From a bacterium (GTDB taxonomy: Bacteria > Verrucomicrobiota > Verrucomicrobiia > Limisphaerales > UBA8199), in contig JAJYHY010000003.1 of assembly GCA_021784555.1 (NCBI GenBank), forward strand, positions 1 through 64,000: a DNA stretch of 64,000 bases, written 5' to 3'. Each line of letters starts with the position of its first letter. Within the stretch, counting starts at the first letter, position 1. The translations under genes and the position numbers were made by a program. The notes beneath the pieces are model-generated. The model had not been told where the DNA came from and searched no databases. It saw nothing but the letters and a program-made list of their open reading frames with translations. Shown here one piece after another: positions 32,551 through 42,337 of the stretch.

Positions 32551-34224
32551 ATGCGTACAAATTTGAGTAAGAGCCTCTGCGTCGTGCAACTCCTGCTGGC
32601 CGGGAGTCTGATCTTGCGCGCGCAACAAGTCGCGTCCACTTTCCAAGTGGGACAGAGCTTCACCGCGAGCACTTACGGCATCGACTCCTCGGCCACGCCG
32701 CCTGACACTGACGGCGCGGCCGGCCCGAACGATTTTGTCGAGTTCGTCAACGGGCGTTACGCCGTCTTTCGCAAGAGCGACGGCACAACTCGCCAGAGCG
32801 TCACCGACGTGGAGTTCTGGAATCGAGCCGGAATCACCATCCCCAGCGGCTGGGAGGTCACCGATCCGCGCATCATCTTCGACATCCCGACGCAACACTG
32901 GTTTGCCCTCCAGGTCGATTTCGACCCCAGCGGCGTGAGCAATACAAACGTCTTTCTCCTGGCGGTTTCCTCCGGGCCGGACCCGGCTGCCCCTTGGAGC
33001 GCGGTGGCCATTCCCAGCGACCCTAGCGGCGCGGACTTCGCCGACTTTCCCACGATGGGCCTGGACTCCCAGGCCGTTTATATCTCCGGCGACATGTTCG
33101 ACGTCAATGGCAGCCCGGCGGGCCCGAGCCTTTTCTCAATTCCAAAGGCCGGACTGCTGGCCTCGCCTCCAAGCGCTTCCGGACGCGCCTGGTTTGGCGT
33201 GATGAGTTACACCACTCGCGGCCATATCCTCCAACCGGCCGTCTCTGTGGACGGTTCATCGGGAGGCAGTGTGCTCGGGTTGGGCGGACTAGGGGTCAAC
33301 GACTTCACGGGCCAGCTTGAAACGAACACAACGCTCATCGCCTGGAATGTCTTGAACGCCGGCAGCGCCGCCAATGCCTCCTTGAGTAACCCCGATTCGC
33401 TCTCAGTGCCCGACTACACCGCCCCCATCGATCCCACCCAGCCGGACTCCTCACACAACCTGGATGACGGCGACGCGCGGATGGGCGCCGCCGCTTATCG
33501 TGTCGGGGGCGTCTTATATGCGGTGCATGCGACCGAGGTGAACAACCTCGCCGCCATCCAATGGTTTCGCGTCCGAGCCGCTGACAATGTGCTGCTCGAA
33601 GCCGGCATCATCACCGATCCTACCCTCGACCTGTTCTATCCCGCCATCGCGGCCAACACCAACGGCGCGGTGGTCATCGCCTGCAACGGCTCCGGCATCA
33701 ACACCTATGTGAGTTGCTACGCCGCCCTGGGACAGACCGTCAACGGCATAACTACTTTCGGCTCACTGATTCTCTTGAAGGCGGGCGCCGCCAGCTACCA
33801 CGCCCCCGGTTCGACTCGCACCAGCCGATGGGGCGATTACAGCGCCGTTTCCGTCGATCCGGTGAACCCGACCCAATTTTGGACCATCCAGGCATACCCC
33901 TCCAGCCGCAGCGCCTGGTCCACCCAGGTCATTGAATTGCTCACTGCTCCGGCCCCGTCCGTCCCCGCCCTCTCTATCGCGCGCACGGACGGCAACTTGC
34001 TCCTCTCCTGGCCTGCCGCCTCTGCGGCATTCCAGCTCCAATCTACTACCAACCTTAACCCCGGCAATGCCTGGTCCACCCTTACTGAACCGGTCTCCAC
34101 CAATGGCAACGTGCTCTCTGTGGTGCTGCCCCTTTCCGCTAGCCAGCAGTTCTTCCGTCTCCAACAACCTCCGGGATTAGTGCTCTCCAAGAATGATCTC
34201 CAGACCTGGATATGGAGCCAATGA
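32551..34224 (+). CDS. Predicted secreted protein of unknown function
   Basis: Hydrophobic N-terminus; DTDGAAGPNDFVEFVNGRYAVFRKSDG; C-terminal LLLSWPAASAAFQLQSTTNLNPGNAWSTL. Confidence 0.6.
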   Translation: MRTNLSKSLCVVQLLLAGSLILRAQQVASTFQVGQSFTASTYGIDSSATPPDTDGAAGPNDFVEFVNGRYAVFRKSDGTTRQSVTDVEFWNRAGITIPSGWEVTDPRIIFDIPTQHWFALQVDFDPSGVSNTNVFLLAVSSGPDPAAPWSAVAIPSDPSGADFADFPTMGLDSQAVYISGDMFDVNGSPAGPSLFSIPKAGLLASPPSASGRAWFGVMSYTTRGHILQPAVSVDGSSGGSVLGLGGLGVNDFTGQLETNTTLIAWNVLNAGSAANASLSNPDSLSVPDYTAPIDPTQPDSSHNLDDGDARMGAAAYRVGGVLYAVHATEVNNLAAIQWFRVRAADNVLLEAGIITDPTLDLFYPAIAANTNGAVVIACNGSGINTYVSCYAALGQTVNGITTFGSLILLKAGAASYHAPGSTRTSRWGDYSAVSVDPVNPTQFWTIQAYPSSRSAWSTQVIELLTAPAPSVPALSIARTDGNLLLSWPAASAAFQLQSTTNLNPGNAWSTLTEPVSTNGNVLSVVLPLSASQQFFRLQQPPGLVLSKNDLQTWIWSQ

Positions 34225-34234
34225 GTGGCATCGA

Positions 34235-35017
34235 TTATTCAAAGCTGCTCGCCGAGGGGGCGGCGGATTTCGAGGCGAGCCATTTTTGATAATCCGCCTC
34301 GCTTTCGACCACCAGGCGGCCTTGGGACATGCCGAAATGGCCGTTGCCGCAGAGTTGGGCGCAGTTGATTTGGAACACGCCTTCGCGGGTTGGGCGGAAC
34401 CAGATGGGGATGCGCATACCGGGGATGGCGTCCTGGGTGACGCGCATGGCAAGGACCTTGAAGGAGTGGATGACGTCCTTGGATGAGATATAAACAATCA
34501 CGGGCCGGTATTGGCCATCGGGGTTCTTGACCAAGGGGACGTGCATTTCGTTGATCGTCTGGATGTCGTCCTTGCCGTGGGGATCGCTCGGGTCCACTCC
34601 AAACACGTTGTCCGCCGTGACATATTTCATATCCTGCTTGCCAAAAATGCCGTCCGGGCCCGGATAGCGGAAGTTCCAGGCAAATTGCTGTGCCACGACT
34701 TGGACCACGGTGGAGTCGCTGGCCTTGGGAAACTTATCGACGGCCTTGGCCCAAAGTGGCACCGCCAGCCCAAAGAGGAGGAAGGCCTCCACGAGCGCCA
34801 CGGCCACCTCGATATAACTGGAGGCATGACTCTTGACCCCATAGTAATTGGCCCTTGGGTTGCGCGAGCGCCTGAAGCGGACCAGGGCATAGATGAAGTA
34901 GGCCAGCCAGCCCACGAACAGCGCCCCCATGAGGAAATGCATGTAGATGATCAGCTTGTCCACGCTTACCCCTTGCTGGGAGGCAACAACCGGCAAACCG
35001 AGAAGTTTGGCCATCAT
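34235..35017 (-). CDS. coxB: Cytochrome c oxidase subunit II
   Basis: Two N-terminal TM helices; CuA motif INCAQLCGNGHFGM. Confidence 0.9.
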   Translation of the reverse strand: MMAKLLGLPVVASQQGVSVDKLIIYMHFLMGALFVGWLAYFIYALVRFRRSRNPRANYYGVKSHASSYIEVAVALVEAFLLFGLAVPLWAKAVDKFPKASDSTVVQVVAQQFAWNFRYPGPDGIFGKQDMKYVTADNVFGVDPSDPHGKDDIQTINEMHVPLVKNPDGQYRPVIVYISSKDVIHSFKVLAMRVTQDAIPGMRIPIWFRPTREGVFQINCAQLCGNGHFGMSQGRLVVESEADYQKWLASKSAAPSASSFE

Positions 35018-35418
35018 ATCAGTAACTCCCTGGCGCTTAACGCATTATTGGCAAAGGCAGTTTCAGGTTCGACCGCCGCCGGCTTGGCTTCCGGACGCAC
35101 TCGCGCAACGGCGGCGGAAGGGGCGGCGGCTCCAGCCTTTGAACGTCTCGATAGATAGATGAAAAAGCTGGCGAATCCAATCAGCACGGTGACAATCACC
35201 CCCATCAGACTGAAAATGCCCCAGTTCATCCCCTTGGCCATCGGCGCATCCGACGCCCCGTAGCAGGCAGCGCACGCCAGCAACCGAGCCGGCTGGGCCG
35301 CGCAGAGAAGGCTCAGCGTGGCGATGATTGTCTTGGGCCTAGGCAGGAAAAGTGAGGATCTCACCTGGACTGCTTTCCGGGCGGCCATGTTCATGAATGC
35401 TGAAGCAATGGATTTCAC
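35014..35418 (-). CDS. Small membrane protein in the oxidase cluster
   Basis: CAACYG motif, one TM, overlaps coxB. Confidence 0.6.
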   Translation of the reverse strand: MKSIASAFMNMAARKAVQVRSSLFLPRPKTIIATLSLLCAAQPARLLACAACYGASDAPMAKGMNWGIFSLMGVIVTVLIGFASFFIYLSRRSKAGAAAPSAAVARVRPEAKPAAVEPETAFANNALSARELLI

Positions 35419-35624
35419 AGGTAACTCTCGTTTTTTAGTTTCTTCAAAAAGTAACGTTCATAAATAATGAGGCCGACGCCCGCGGCAATTGAGCCCAAGC
35501 CGAAAAGCAGGTCCCAGCCCCGGCCGTCAGGCGACCAGAAATCCCACAAACCCCATATCCCGCAGCCAAAGGCCAGGGTGATGGCCGCCGTAATGAAGAT
35601 GAGATGAAACGCCTTGAGTGACAT
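35415..35624 (-). CDS. Small two-TM membrane protein in the oxidase cluster
   Basis: Start/stop overlap with the neighbouring gene; hydrophobic. Confidence 0.55.
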   Translation of the reverse strand: MSLKAFHLIFITAAITLAFGCGIWGLWDFWSPDGRGWDLLFGLGSIAAGVGLIIYERYFLKKLKNESYL

Positions 35625-35631
35625 AGGAACC

Positions 35632-36003
35632 TCAGTGGCCGTACGGAGTAACCGTGTCGAGAGGGAAATTCAAGTAGGCGCTCAGTGTCAAAAACATCAG
35701 GCCCAGAAAGAAGAACGCGGTGAACATCAAGATGCCGTAGATCAGCCTGCGCTCGGAAATGAGATGCATGAAATAGCACGCCACCAGCGAGCCCTTGCAC
35801 ACGGCGATGAACAGGGCCACGCCGATGTTGATTTCATGGTTGCCCCACGGGATATAGGAGGCCCCAACCGTAGCCAGTGTCCCGAACAGCAAGGCGTAGA
35901 AGACGAAGAGATAGCGGTGGACGTGCTGTTTGAATTCCGTGAAGTCCTCGTGCGAGGCCTCCGCGACGGCCGAACCGGTTTGGGCAGGCGATTTGATTTC
36001 CAT
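35632..36003 (-). CDS. Cytochrome oxidase subunit IV-like protein
   Basis: Position between coxC and coxB; three TM segments; INIGVALFIAVCKGSLVACYFMHL. Confidence 0.8.
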   Translation of the reverse strand: MEIKSPAQTGSAVAEASHEDFTEFKQHVHRYLFVFYALLFGTLATVGASYIPWGNHEINIGVALFIAVCKGSLVACYFMHLISERRLIYGILMFTAFFFLGLMFLTLSAYLNFPLDTVTPYGH

Positions 36004-36048
36004 AAACGTGAACTGTCGTTTGAGTTTAGCGATGCATTGAGAAACAAC

Positions 36049-36819
36049 TTATAGCAAATATAAGACAGGAAAGAGGAAAATCCAGACCAGATCGACGAAG
36101 TGCCAGAACAGCCCCGAGACCTCCACCCGGTTGGTAAAGCGTTCGGGATCGGTCTCCCAGAGCTTGCTGCCGGGGCCCCAAAGAAATCCGATGACGATGG
36201 CCCCGCCAATGACGTGGAGGGCGTGCAGGCCGGTGAGCGTGAAATAGAGGGCGCAGTAGGTGTTGTGCCATGGGCCGTAACGTTCCATGCTCTTGATCTG
36301 GCTGCGCTGGATGGTGACCTCCTTGAGCTGAATGTGTTTCTCGTGGAGGTTGTAGAGGGCCTTCTCATCATTCACGATCCGGCCATGGATGACGATGTGG
36401 TCCGGGGCGCGCTCGATGATATGGCCGTCGGCGAAGCGTCCGTCCTTGAGGAGGATTTCGAAGTGGGTGAACTTGTCATGGTATTCGTAGGACTTGATCG
36501 AGAGGAAGGTCAGCGCCATGAGCAGGGTAATGGCATGAAACAGCTTGAAGCGCCCGAATTGATGCATCTTGAGGGAGGCCCAGGCCATGACGGTGGTGAT
36601 GCTCGAGGTGATGAGGACCATCGTGTTGAGCGTGCCCAGAGGGACGTTGAGCCAGCCCTCCGGCCAGTAACCGGCCGGGGCGCCGACCCGGAGCAGGATA
36701 TAAGCGGAAAACAAGGCGCCAAAGAGCATCACTTCGGACGCCAGGAACAGCCAGATGCCAACCTTGGCGTTGTAAAGGCCGGTGTCGGGGCGGGCTTCAA
36801 CCGTGTAAGGGATATCCAT
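36049..36819 (-). CDS. coxC: Cytochrome c oxidase subunit III
   Basis: KVGIWLFLASEVMLFGALFSAYILLR; LTGLHALHVIGG; FWHFVDLVWIFLFPVLYL. Confidence 0.92.
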   Translation of the reverse strand: MDIPYTVEARPDTGLYNAKVGIWLFLASEVMLFGALFSAYILLRVGAPAGYWPEGWLNVPLGTLNTMVLITSSITTVMAWASLKMHQFGRFKLFHAITLLMALTFLSIKSYEYHDKFTHFEILLKDGRFADGHIIERAPDHIVIHGRIVNDEKALYNLHEKHIQLKEVTIQRSQIKSMERYGPWHNTYCALYFTLTGLHALHVIGGAIVIGFLWGPGSKLWETDPERFTNRVEVSGLFWHFVDLVWIFLFPVLYLL

Positions 36820-36840
36820 AGGAAAGGTTAATGACGTGGT

Positions 36841-38673
36841 TCAGGCCGGGCTAGGTTCACAGGCGGGGTCGGGTTCATTTTGAGGCGTGAAGTCCCGCTC
36901 ATGGCCGGGCACACTGTATTCGTAAGGGCCGCGATAAACCAGAGGCGCGGTGGCGAAGTTGCCGTGTGGCGGCGGAGTCGGGGTCTGCCATTCGAGGGTG
37001 GTCGAGTCCCAAGGGTTGTCCGAATGGGTTTCAGGGCCGTGCTTGATGCTCCAGAATAGGTTGATGACGAACGGGATTTGGACCAATGCCAGTCCCACGG
37101 CGGCCCAGAGAATCCAGGTGTGCAGTCCCATGATGAACGGGCTTAACCCCCCAACGGTGTCCGGCGTTTTGGCGCCGGAGTAGTTGGCGCCGCCATCCGC
37201 CATGCGGCGGAGCATGCCGGCCATGCCCTGCGCGAACATCGGCTGGAAAATCAGGTTCATAAATATAAGCGACCCCCAAAAGTGGATCTTGCCCCAGAAC
37301 TCGTTCATGAATCGTCCGGTAATCTTCGGGAACCAATAATAGATGCCGGCAAAGATGGCGAAGATGGTGCCCGGCGCCACGATGTAATGGAAATGCGCGA
37401 TGACGTAATAGGTGTCGTGCAGGTAGATGTCGCTATAGCTTAAGCCCAGCGGCAAACCGGTCAGGCCGCCAATGCCAAACATCGGCAGGAAGGCCATGAC
37501 AAAGAGCATCGGCGTGTTGAAGCGGATCGAGCCGCCCCATAGGGAGATGAACATGCAGGTCAGAATGATGACCGAGGGGATGGAGATAAGCATCGTGGTA
37601 GTCTGGAAGAAGGTGGCGATTTTCGTGCCCATGCCGGTCAGATACATGTGGTGCGCCCAGACGATGAAGGAGAGAAAACCGATGGTCAGCACGGAATAGA
37701 CCAGGGACTTGTAGCCCCATATCGGCTTGCGAGTATTGTTGGCGATGATCTCCGCCACAATCCCCATCGCCGGAAGGATGAGCACATAGACCTCCGGATG
37801 CGCCAAAAACCAGAACAGGTGCTGCCACAACAGCGGGCTGCCTCCCCCGCTGATATGCGCCAGTTTGCCTCCCACCGCCAGGCCCGTCGGCAGGAAGAAA
37901 CTCGTGCCCGCGACTTTGTCCATCAGTTGCAGGATGCCGGCCGCTTCAAGCGGGGGGAAGGCCAGCAGCAAGAGGAAGGCCGTCACGAATTGGGCCCAGA
38001 CAAAGAACGGCAGTCGCATCCAGGTCATTCCCGGCGCTCGCAACTGGATGACAGTGGCGATGAAATTGACCGCCCCCAGCAGGGATGAGGATATGAGAAA
38101 AATCATCCCGATCAGCCAAAAGGTCTGCCCATTCGTCTGAACCACTTCGGCCAAAGGCGGGTAGGAGGTCCAACCGGCTTGCGCCGCTCCTCCGGGGATG
38201 AAGAAGCTGAAAAACATGACCGTGCCGCCCAAGACATAAAACTGGTAGCTGGCCATGTTCACGCGGGGAAAGGCCATGTCCGGCGCCCCAATTTGAAGCG
38301 GCACGAGGTAATTCCCAAACGCGGCAAAGGCCAGCGGAACAATGGCCAGGAAGACCATGATCGTCCCATGCATGGCGCCGAAGGAGTTGTAGAGGTCGGG
38401 GGAGATGATGCCGTTGGCGGCCACGTTGCCCAGGAGGGAGGCCAACATGGGCCCCATGATGGGCACCGGTTTGCCCGGATGCGCGATCTGCCAGCGCATC
38501 ATCAACATCAGGAAGAAACCGAACAACAGAAAGCACAGCGCGGTAAAACCGTACTGCAGCCCGATCATCTTGTGGTCCGTCGAGAAGACGTAGGTTCTGA
38601 GAAAACCCGCCTCTTGGTGATGCGCCGCGTGGGCGCCGGAATGAGGGAATGCTTCAGTAGCGGTGGCCTGCAT
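36841..38673 (-). CDS. coxA: Cytochrome c oxidase subunit I
   Basis: WQHLFWFLAHPEVYVLILPAMGI; WAHHMYLTGM; HDTYYVIAHFHYI. Confidence 0.95.
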   Translation of the reverse strand: MQATATEAFPHSGAHAAHHQEAGFLRTYVFSTDHKMIGLQYGFTALCFLLFGFFLMLMMRWQIAHPGKPVPIMGPMLASLLGNVAANGIISPDLYNSFGAMHGTIMVFLAIVPLAFAAFGNYLVPLQIGAPDMAFPRVNMASYQFYVLGGTVMFFSFFIPGGAAQAGWTSYPPLAEVVQTNGQTFWLIGMIFLISSSLLGAVNFIATVIQLRAPGMTWMRLPFFVWAQFVTAFLLLLAFPPLEAAGILQLMDKVAGTSFFLPTGLAVGGKLAHISGGGSPLLWQHLFWFLAHPEVYVLILPAMGIVAEIIANNTRKPIWGYKSLVYSVLTIGFLSFIVWAHHMYLTGMGTKIATFFQTTTMLISIPSVIILTCMFISLWGGSIRFNTPMLFVMAFLPMFGIGGLTGLPLGLSYSDIYLHDTYYVIAHFHYIVAPGTIFAIFAGIYYWFPKITGRFMNEFWGKIHFWGSLIFMNLIFQPMFAQGMAGMLRRMADGGANYSGAKTPDTVGGLSPFIMGLHTWILWAAVGLALVQIPFVINLFWSIKHGPETHSDNPWDSTTLEWQTPTPPPHGNFATAPLVYRGPYEYSVPGHERDFTPQNEPDPACEPSPA

Positions 38674-38898
38674 GGGTCAAGAAACAAGAGTTACTGGAGA
38701 GACACGGGGATCTTGGTGACGGCTGCGCTTCGCGCGGGGTTGGTGGGCGGCGGCACAGCGCAATGGCGACGGGAACGCGCCCCGGTCCCATCGGCCCCGC
38801 CGTTTCAGACTAACCATATTTTGTCTTTGTAATGACAATCTCATAATTGCGCCTGGAATTTCACTTCATGTCAACTCCGGAAAATCATTTCAACCCAC

Positions 38899-39825
38899 TC
38901 ACACCTTGTTCAGCACCATTGTCCCCAGCAGCAGCGGCAGATAGACAATCGAGAGCAAGAACAATCGCCGGGCGTGGGCAATTGTCAAATGCCGGACGAA
39001 CTGCACCGCCATCCCGAGAAACGCCAGGCTCAGAACCAAAGCGGCCGCCAAGTACGCGGCGCCCGCCACGTGGAGCAGGAAGGGGCAGAGGCTGACGGGC
39101 AACAGGGCCAGGGCGTGCAAGAGGGTCTGGCGGCTGGTGCGGCGCCCTTCTGGGTCAAGAACCGGAAGCATCTTGAACCCGGCCTTGGCGTATTCGTCAC
39201 GATAGATCCAGGCGATAGCCATGAAATGTGGAACCTGCCAAAGCCCCTGGATGGCAAACAGTGCGAATGCCCCAAGGCTAAGCTCCCCGCGCGCTGCGGC
39301 CCAGCCAATCAATGGAGGAAGGGCGCCGGGAATGGCGCCGACAGCCGTGTTGAGCCAGGTCACGCGCTTGAGCGGCGTATAAACAAAGACGTAGGTCACA
39401 AGGGTAAGCGCGCCCAGACCGGCCGCGAGCGCATTGACCGCCAGCGCCAGATAGAGCATCCCCGCGACGGCGGCCCCCACTCCCACCGCCAGCACGGTCC
39501 GCGGCTGAAGGCGTCCGGAAGGCAGCGGACGATCCTGAGTGCGGCGCATCTTGGCGTCGTAATCACGTTCCAGCAGTTCGTTGAGCGCCGCGCCTCCGCC
39601 GGCCAGCAACCCGGTCGCCAGGATGGTGTGCAGCATCCGCAGGCCGTCCACGCCGCCACGGCTGCCGAGGTAAAAACCGATGAGCGTGGTAAGCAAGACG
39701 AGTAGTGTCAGCCGAGCCTTGAAGAGGTCGGCATAGACCGCCACCCACCCCTTGGCGGCCGCGATGCCGCGCGCCCTTACGCGAAGGGCTTGGAGCTTGC
39801 CAGGGGCAGTATTAATGAGTTCCAT
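38899..39825 (-). CDS. ctaB: Protoheme IX farnesyltransferase
   Basis: NELLERDYDAKMRRTQDRPLPSG; YTPLKRVTWLNTAVGAIPGALPPLIGW. Confidence 0.92.
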   Translation of the reverse strand: MELINTAPGKLQALRVRARGIAAAKGWVAVYADLFKARLTLLVLLTTLIGFYLGSRGGVDGLRMLHTILATGLLAGGGAALNELLERDYDAKMRRTQDRPLPSGRLQPRTVLAVGVGAAVAGMLYLALAVNALAAGLGALTLVTYVFVYTPLKRVTWLNTAVGAIPGALPPLIGWAAARGELSLGAFALFAIQGLWQVPHFMAIAWIYRDEYAKAGFKMLPVLDPEGRRTSRQTLLHALALLPVSLCPFLLHVAGAAYLAAALVLSLAFLGMAVQFVRHLTIAHARRLFLLSIVYLPLLLGTMVLNKV

Positions 39826-39836
39826 TCGGTTTCCGT

Positions 39837-41072
39837 TCAATGAAGCCCTGAGGTTGCCGCTCGCGCTCCCATAGGCGGATGAATGGGGACGGCGTCGCGG
39901 GTGCCCGCGCGGACCCAGCTTTGCACCAATGTCAAGTTTCGATAAGAGATGATGCAGAGAATCGTTCCCAAGGCTAATGAGAGAGCGCCACCTACCACGT
40001 GCGCGGTGGCGATATCCGCCGCCTTGTTGGACCAGATGGTTGCCGCCCCCAGAAAGGCCTGGACGAAAATCAAGCCCAGCCAAACCAAGGTGAGCTTGCT
40101 CAACGAATGGCCGGCACCGAGCCGGCGACGGACCGAGAAGGCCGAAACGCCCACGGCAATCAGAATCAGCAGGGCCATGAACCGGTGCGCCATCTGCATG
40201 AGAATCTGGGCCGCCGTGATTGGGTTGACGGCGAAGATCTCCATTCGGTGCTGATTGTAAGAGGCCACCGAGGCGGGGTCCGTCGCCGGCCAGAACCTTC
40301 CGTAGGCCAGGGGAAAATCGGGGATAGCCAGCCCGGCGTGCTGCTGACGCATCGTTGCGCCCAGGGCAAGCTGGCAGAGAATCAGGACGGTCGCCCCCAG
40401 AACAAAGCCAAATTCCCGTCGCCTCAGGTCGGATGGAGCCGGGCCGGCGGAGCTCATGCCCCGCAATCGCGCGCCGGAGCTCTCCCACCAGGGGCTGGCG
40501 AACAGGGCAATGGAGCAGACCAGGGCAAAGAAAAGCTGCGCGAGCGTGGCATGGAAAATTCCCAATTGCTGCATTTTCTCGGTCACCCGCAGACCGCCCA
40601 GGATTCCCTGCGTAACAACGGCGAAAAACGCGATGAGCCCCAGCCGCCGCAGCCATTTGGGGCTTGCTTCACACCGCGGCCAGAAGAAGCTCGCACCGGA
40701 AAGCGCCGCCCCCGTCAGGCCGAGGACCAGGGCATTGCTCCAACCTTTTGGGTCCGCCGCCAGGGCCGCGCCGCCCAGGCAGAGCAACGCCACTCCCATC
40801 CAGCGCATAAAGGGCCGGGACTTCTTGCCATAGAGCCAAAGCGCCAGCACCGAAGTTAGCATGCCGACACCCGAGGCCACCAGCCGGTGCGTATGTTCGT
40901 AGAAGATGCCCCCAACCCACTTGGAGATCGGGAAGAAAAACATGTTGTAGCCGTACGTATTTGGCCAGTCCGGCACGGACATTCCCGCGCCATGGCTCGT
41001 CACCAGGCCCCCCATGCCAATCAGCCCCAGCGTCGCAATCGCGGTCAGCAGGGCAAAGCGGCTAAGTCTCAT
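39837..41072 (-). CDS. ctaA: Heme A synthase (COX15/CtaA family)
   Basis: GMGGLVTSHGAGMSVPDWPNTYGYNMF; EHTHRLVASGVGM; QQHAGLAIPDFPLAYG. Confidence 0.9.
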   Translation of the reverse strand: MRLSRFALLTAIATLGLIGMGGLVTSHGAGMSVPDWPNTYGYNMFFFPISKWVGGIFYEHTHRLVASGVGMLTSVLALWLYGKKSRPFMRWMGVALLCLGGAALAADPKGWSNALVLGLTGAALSGASFFWPRCEASPKWLRRLGLIAFFAVVTQGILGGLRVTEKMQQLGIFHATLAQLFFALVCSIALFASPWWESSGARLRGMSSAGPAPSDLRRREFGFVLGATVLILCQLALGATMRQQHAGLAIPDFPLAYGRFWPATDPASVASYNQHRMEIFAVNPITAAQILMQMAHRFMALLILIAVGVSAFSVRRRLGAGHSLSKLTLVWLGLIFVQAFLGAATIWSNKAADIATAHVVGGALSLALGTILCIISYRNLTLVQSWVRAGTRDAVPIHPPMGARAATSGLH

Positions 41073-41149
41073 TCGCTATTTTAACTCAAAACTGCGGTTG
41101 TGTCCCGAACTCCGATTCCGGAAGAGTTCCCCTATGCGCTGCTGAAGGC

Positions 41150-41860
41150 TCATGGCGCCTTGAGCACGAAATTGACCTCCGTCGGCGCGCCCTCCTTGAC
41201 CTGGATGGTTTTTGTCTCCTTGCCCGCCTTCCGGTGGATGGCCTCAATGGTGTAAGTACCCGGTTTGACGTTCTCGATCTTGAAGTGGCCGTCCTTGTCC
41301 GTGACGGCAAAGTAAGGATGGTCGAAGACGCTGATCCAGGCGAACATCCACGGATGCACGTCGCACTTGACTTTGATGAACATCTCCGGCTTGGAAAAGC
41401 TGACGGTCAGCGGAGGGGTGCCCGGCATCTGGGCCAGATTGAACGGCTGGTTGCCCGAACTCGCGCTGGGCTGGATGTCAATGTTGTGGATGACCGGGTC
41501 GGAGTTCTTCACCAGGATCTTTTGCCCGGTCTGCACCGCCAGGATCTGCGGATGGTAGAGACAGCCCTTTTGATCCAACTCGGCTGGCTTGGCCGAGGCG
41601 CCGGTGGATTGACCGCTGATTCCCTGCAAGCTCACCACCACGTCGCCCAGGCCGGAGTTGGCCCCAACGACGTAAAAATGAGTGGTCGGCATCGTCTTGT
41701 GGAGCTTGCCGCAGGTCGGATCGGCCATGAGCGGAGTGTACTTGACTTCCGGCGGAGGCGTGCCGGAGAGGGTGACGGCGCCAATAATCTCCGCGGCGCC
41801 CGCCGTCTGGAGGGCCGCCGCCACTGCAATCATACCGAGGAAGGTGGAACATTTCATCAT
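41150..41860 (-). CDS. Exported cupredoxin-like/carboxypeptidase regulatory-like protein
   Basis: NSDPVIHNIDIQP...KCDVHPWMFAWISVFDHPYFAVTDKDGHFKIENVKPGTYTIEAIH. Confidence 0.75.
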   Translation of the reverse strand: MMKCSTFLGMIAVAAALQTAGAAEIIGAVTLSGTPPPEVKYTPLMADPTCGKLHKTMPTTHFYVVGANSGLGDVVVSLQGISGQSTGASAKPAELDQKGCLYHPQILAVQTGQKILVKNSDPVIHNIDIQPSASSGNQPFNLAQMPGTPPLTVSFSKPEMFIKVKCDVHPWMFAWISVFDHPYFAVTDKDGHFKIENVKPGTYTIEAIHRKAGKETKTIQVKEGAPTEVNFVLKAP

Positions 41861-42049
41861 AATATTCGAGATAAGGAAACCGATAGCACCGAACTAATGA
41901 AGGCGCAAGCGGTTTGTAGGTCTATTAACTATGCTAATTAGCGTGGATTATCCTTGCCGCAACCCCCGAACCACTCGGCTCCACGACTTCGGGCGGGTAC
42001 AGCGCCAGACTCGGCGCCTTCTCGATCGGCCAATCCCAACGTCCAGTGG

Positions 42050-42230
42050 CCTGAGCAACCAATCAGCGTTTCGCGAGTTTCGAGAAGAGTTCTTGTCGAT
42101 TCACTATCGGGTGTGGCAGCGGATCGGGGATTGGCTGGCCGAGAAAAGGCGCGAACTGCGGAGAAGCATACGTGGGGCCGGATCGGGACGTTCAAACCAG
42201 CCTCACAAGAAATGTCCCACCTGGGACATT
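42050..42230 (+). repeat. Dispersed ~180-bp repeat ending in ATGTCCCACCTGGGACAT (copy 1)
   Basis: Aligns with 54180-54363; palindrome AATGTCCCACCTGGGACATT at 42211-42230. Confidence 0.8.
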
Positions 42231-42307
42231 AGATTAGCCAACCGAGAAAGTGCGAATTCCGAGGATGCATCCGCTGGAGTCGGTCGGGACGTTCGAACCA
42301 GCTTCAC

Positions 42308-42335
42308 AAAAAATGTCCCACCTGGGACATTTTTT
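42308..42335 (-). terminator. 28-nt palindrome with A/T tracts, terminator-like, 2 bp after the PaaX-like stop
   Basis: AAAAAATGTCCCA-CC-TGGGACATTTTTT, perfect 13-bp arms. Confidence 0.75.
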
Positions 42336-42337
42336 CG

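Noticed and set aside
38899-40656. 585-aa ORF as a fused protein
   Set aside because: Only 38899-39825 matches CtaB; the upstream part is out-of-frame overlap with ctaA.
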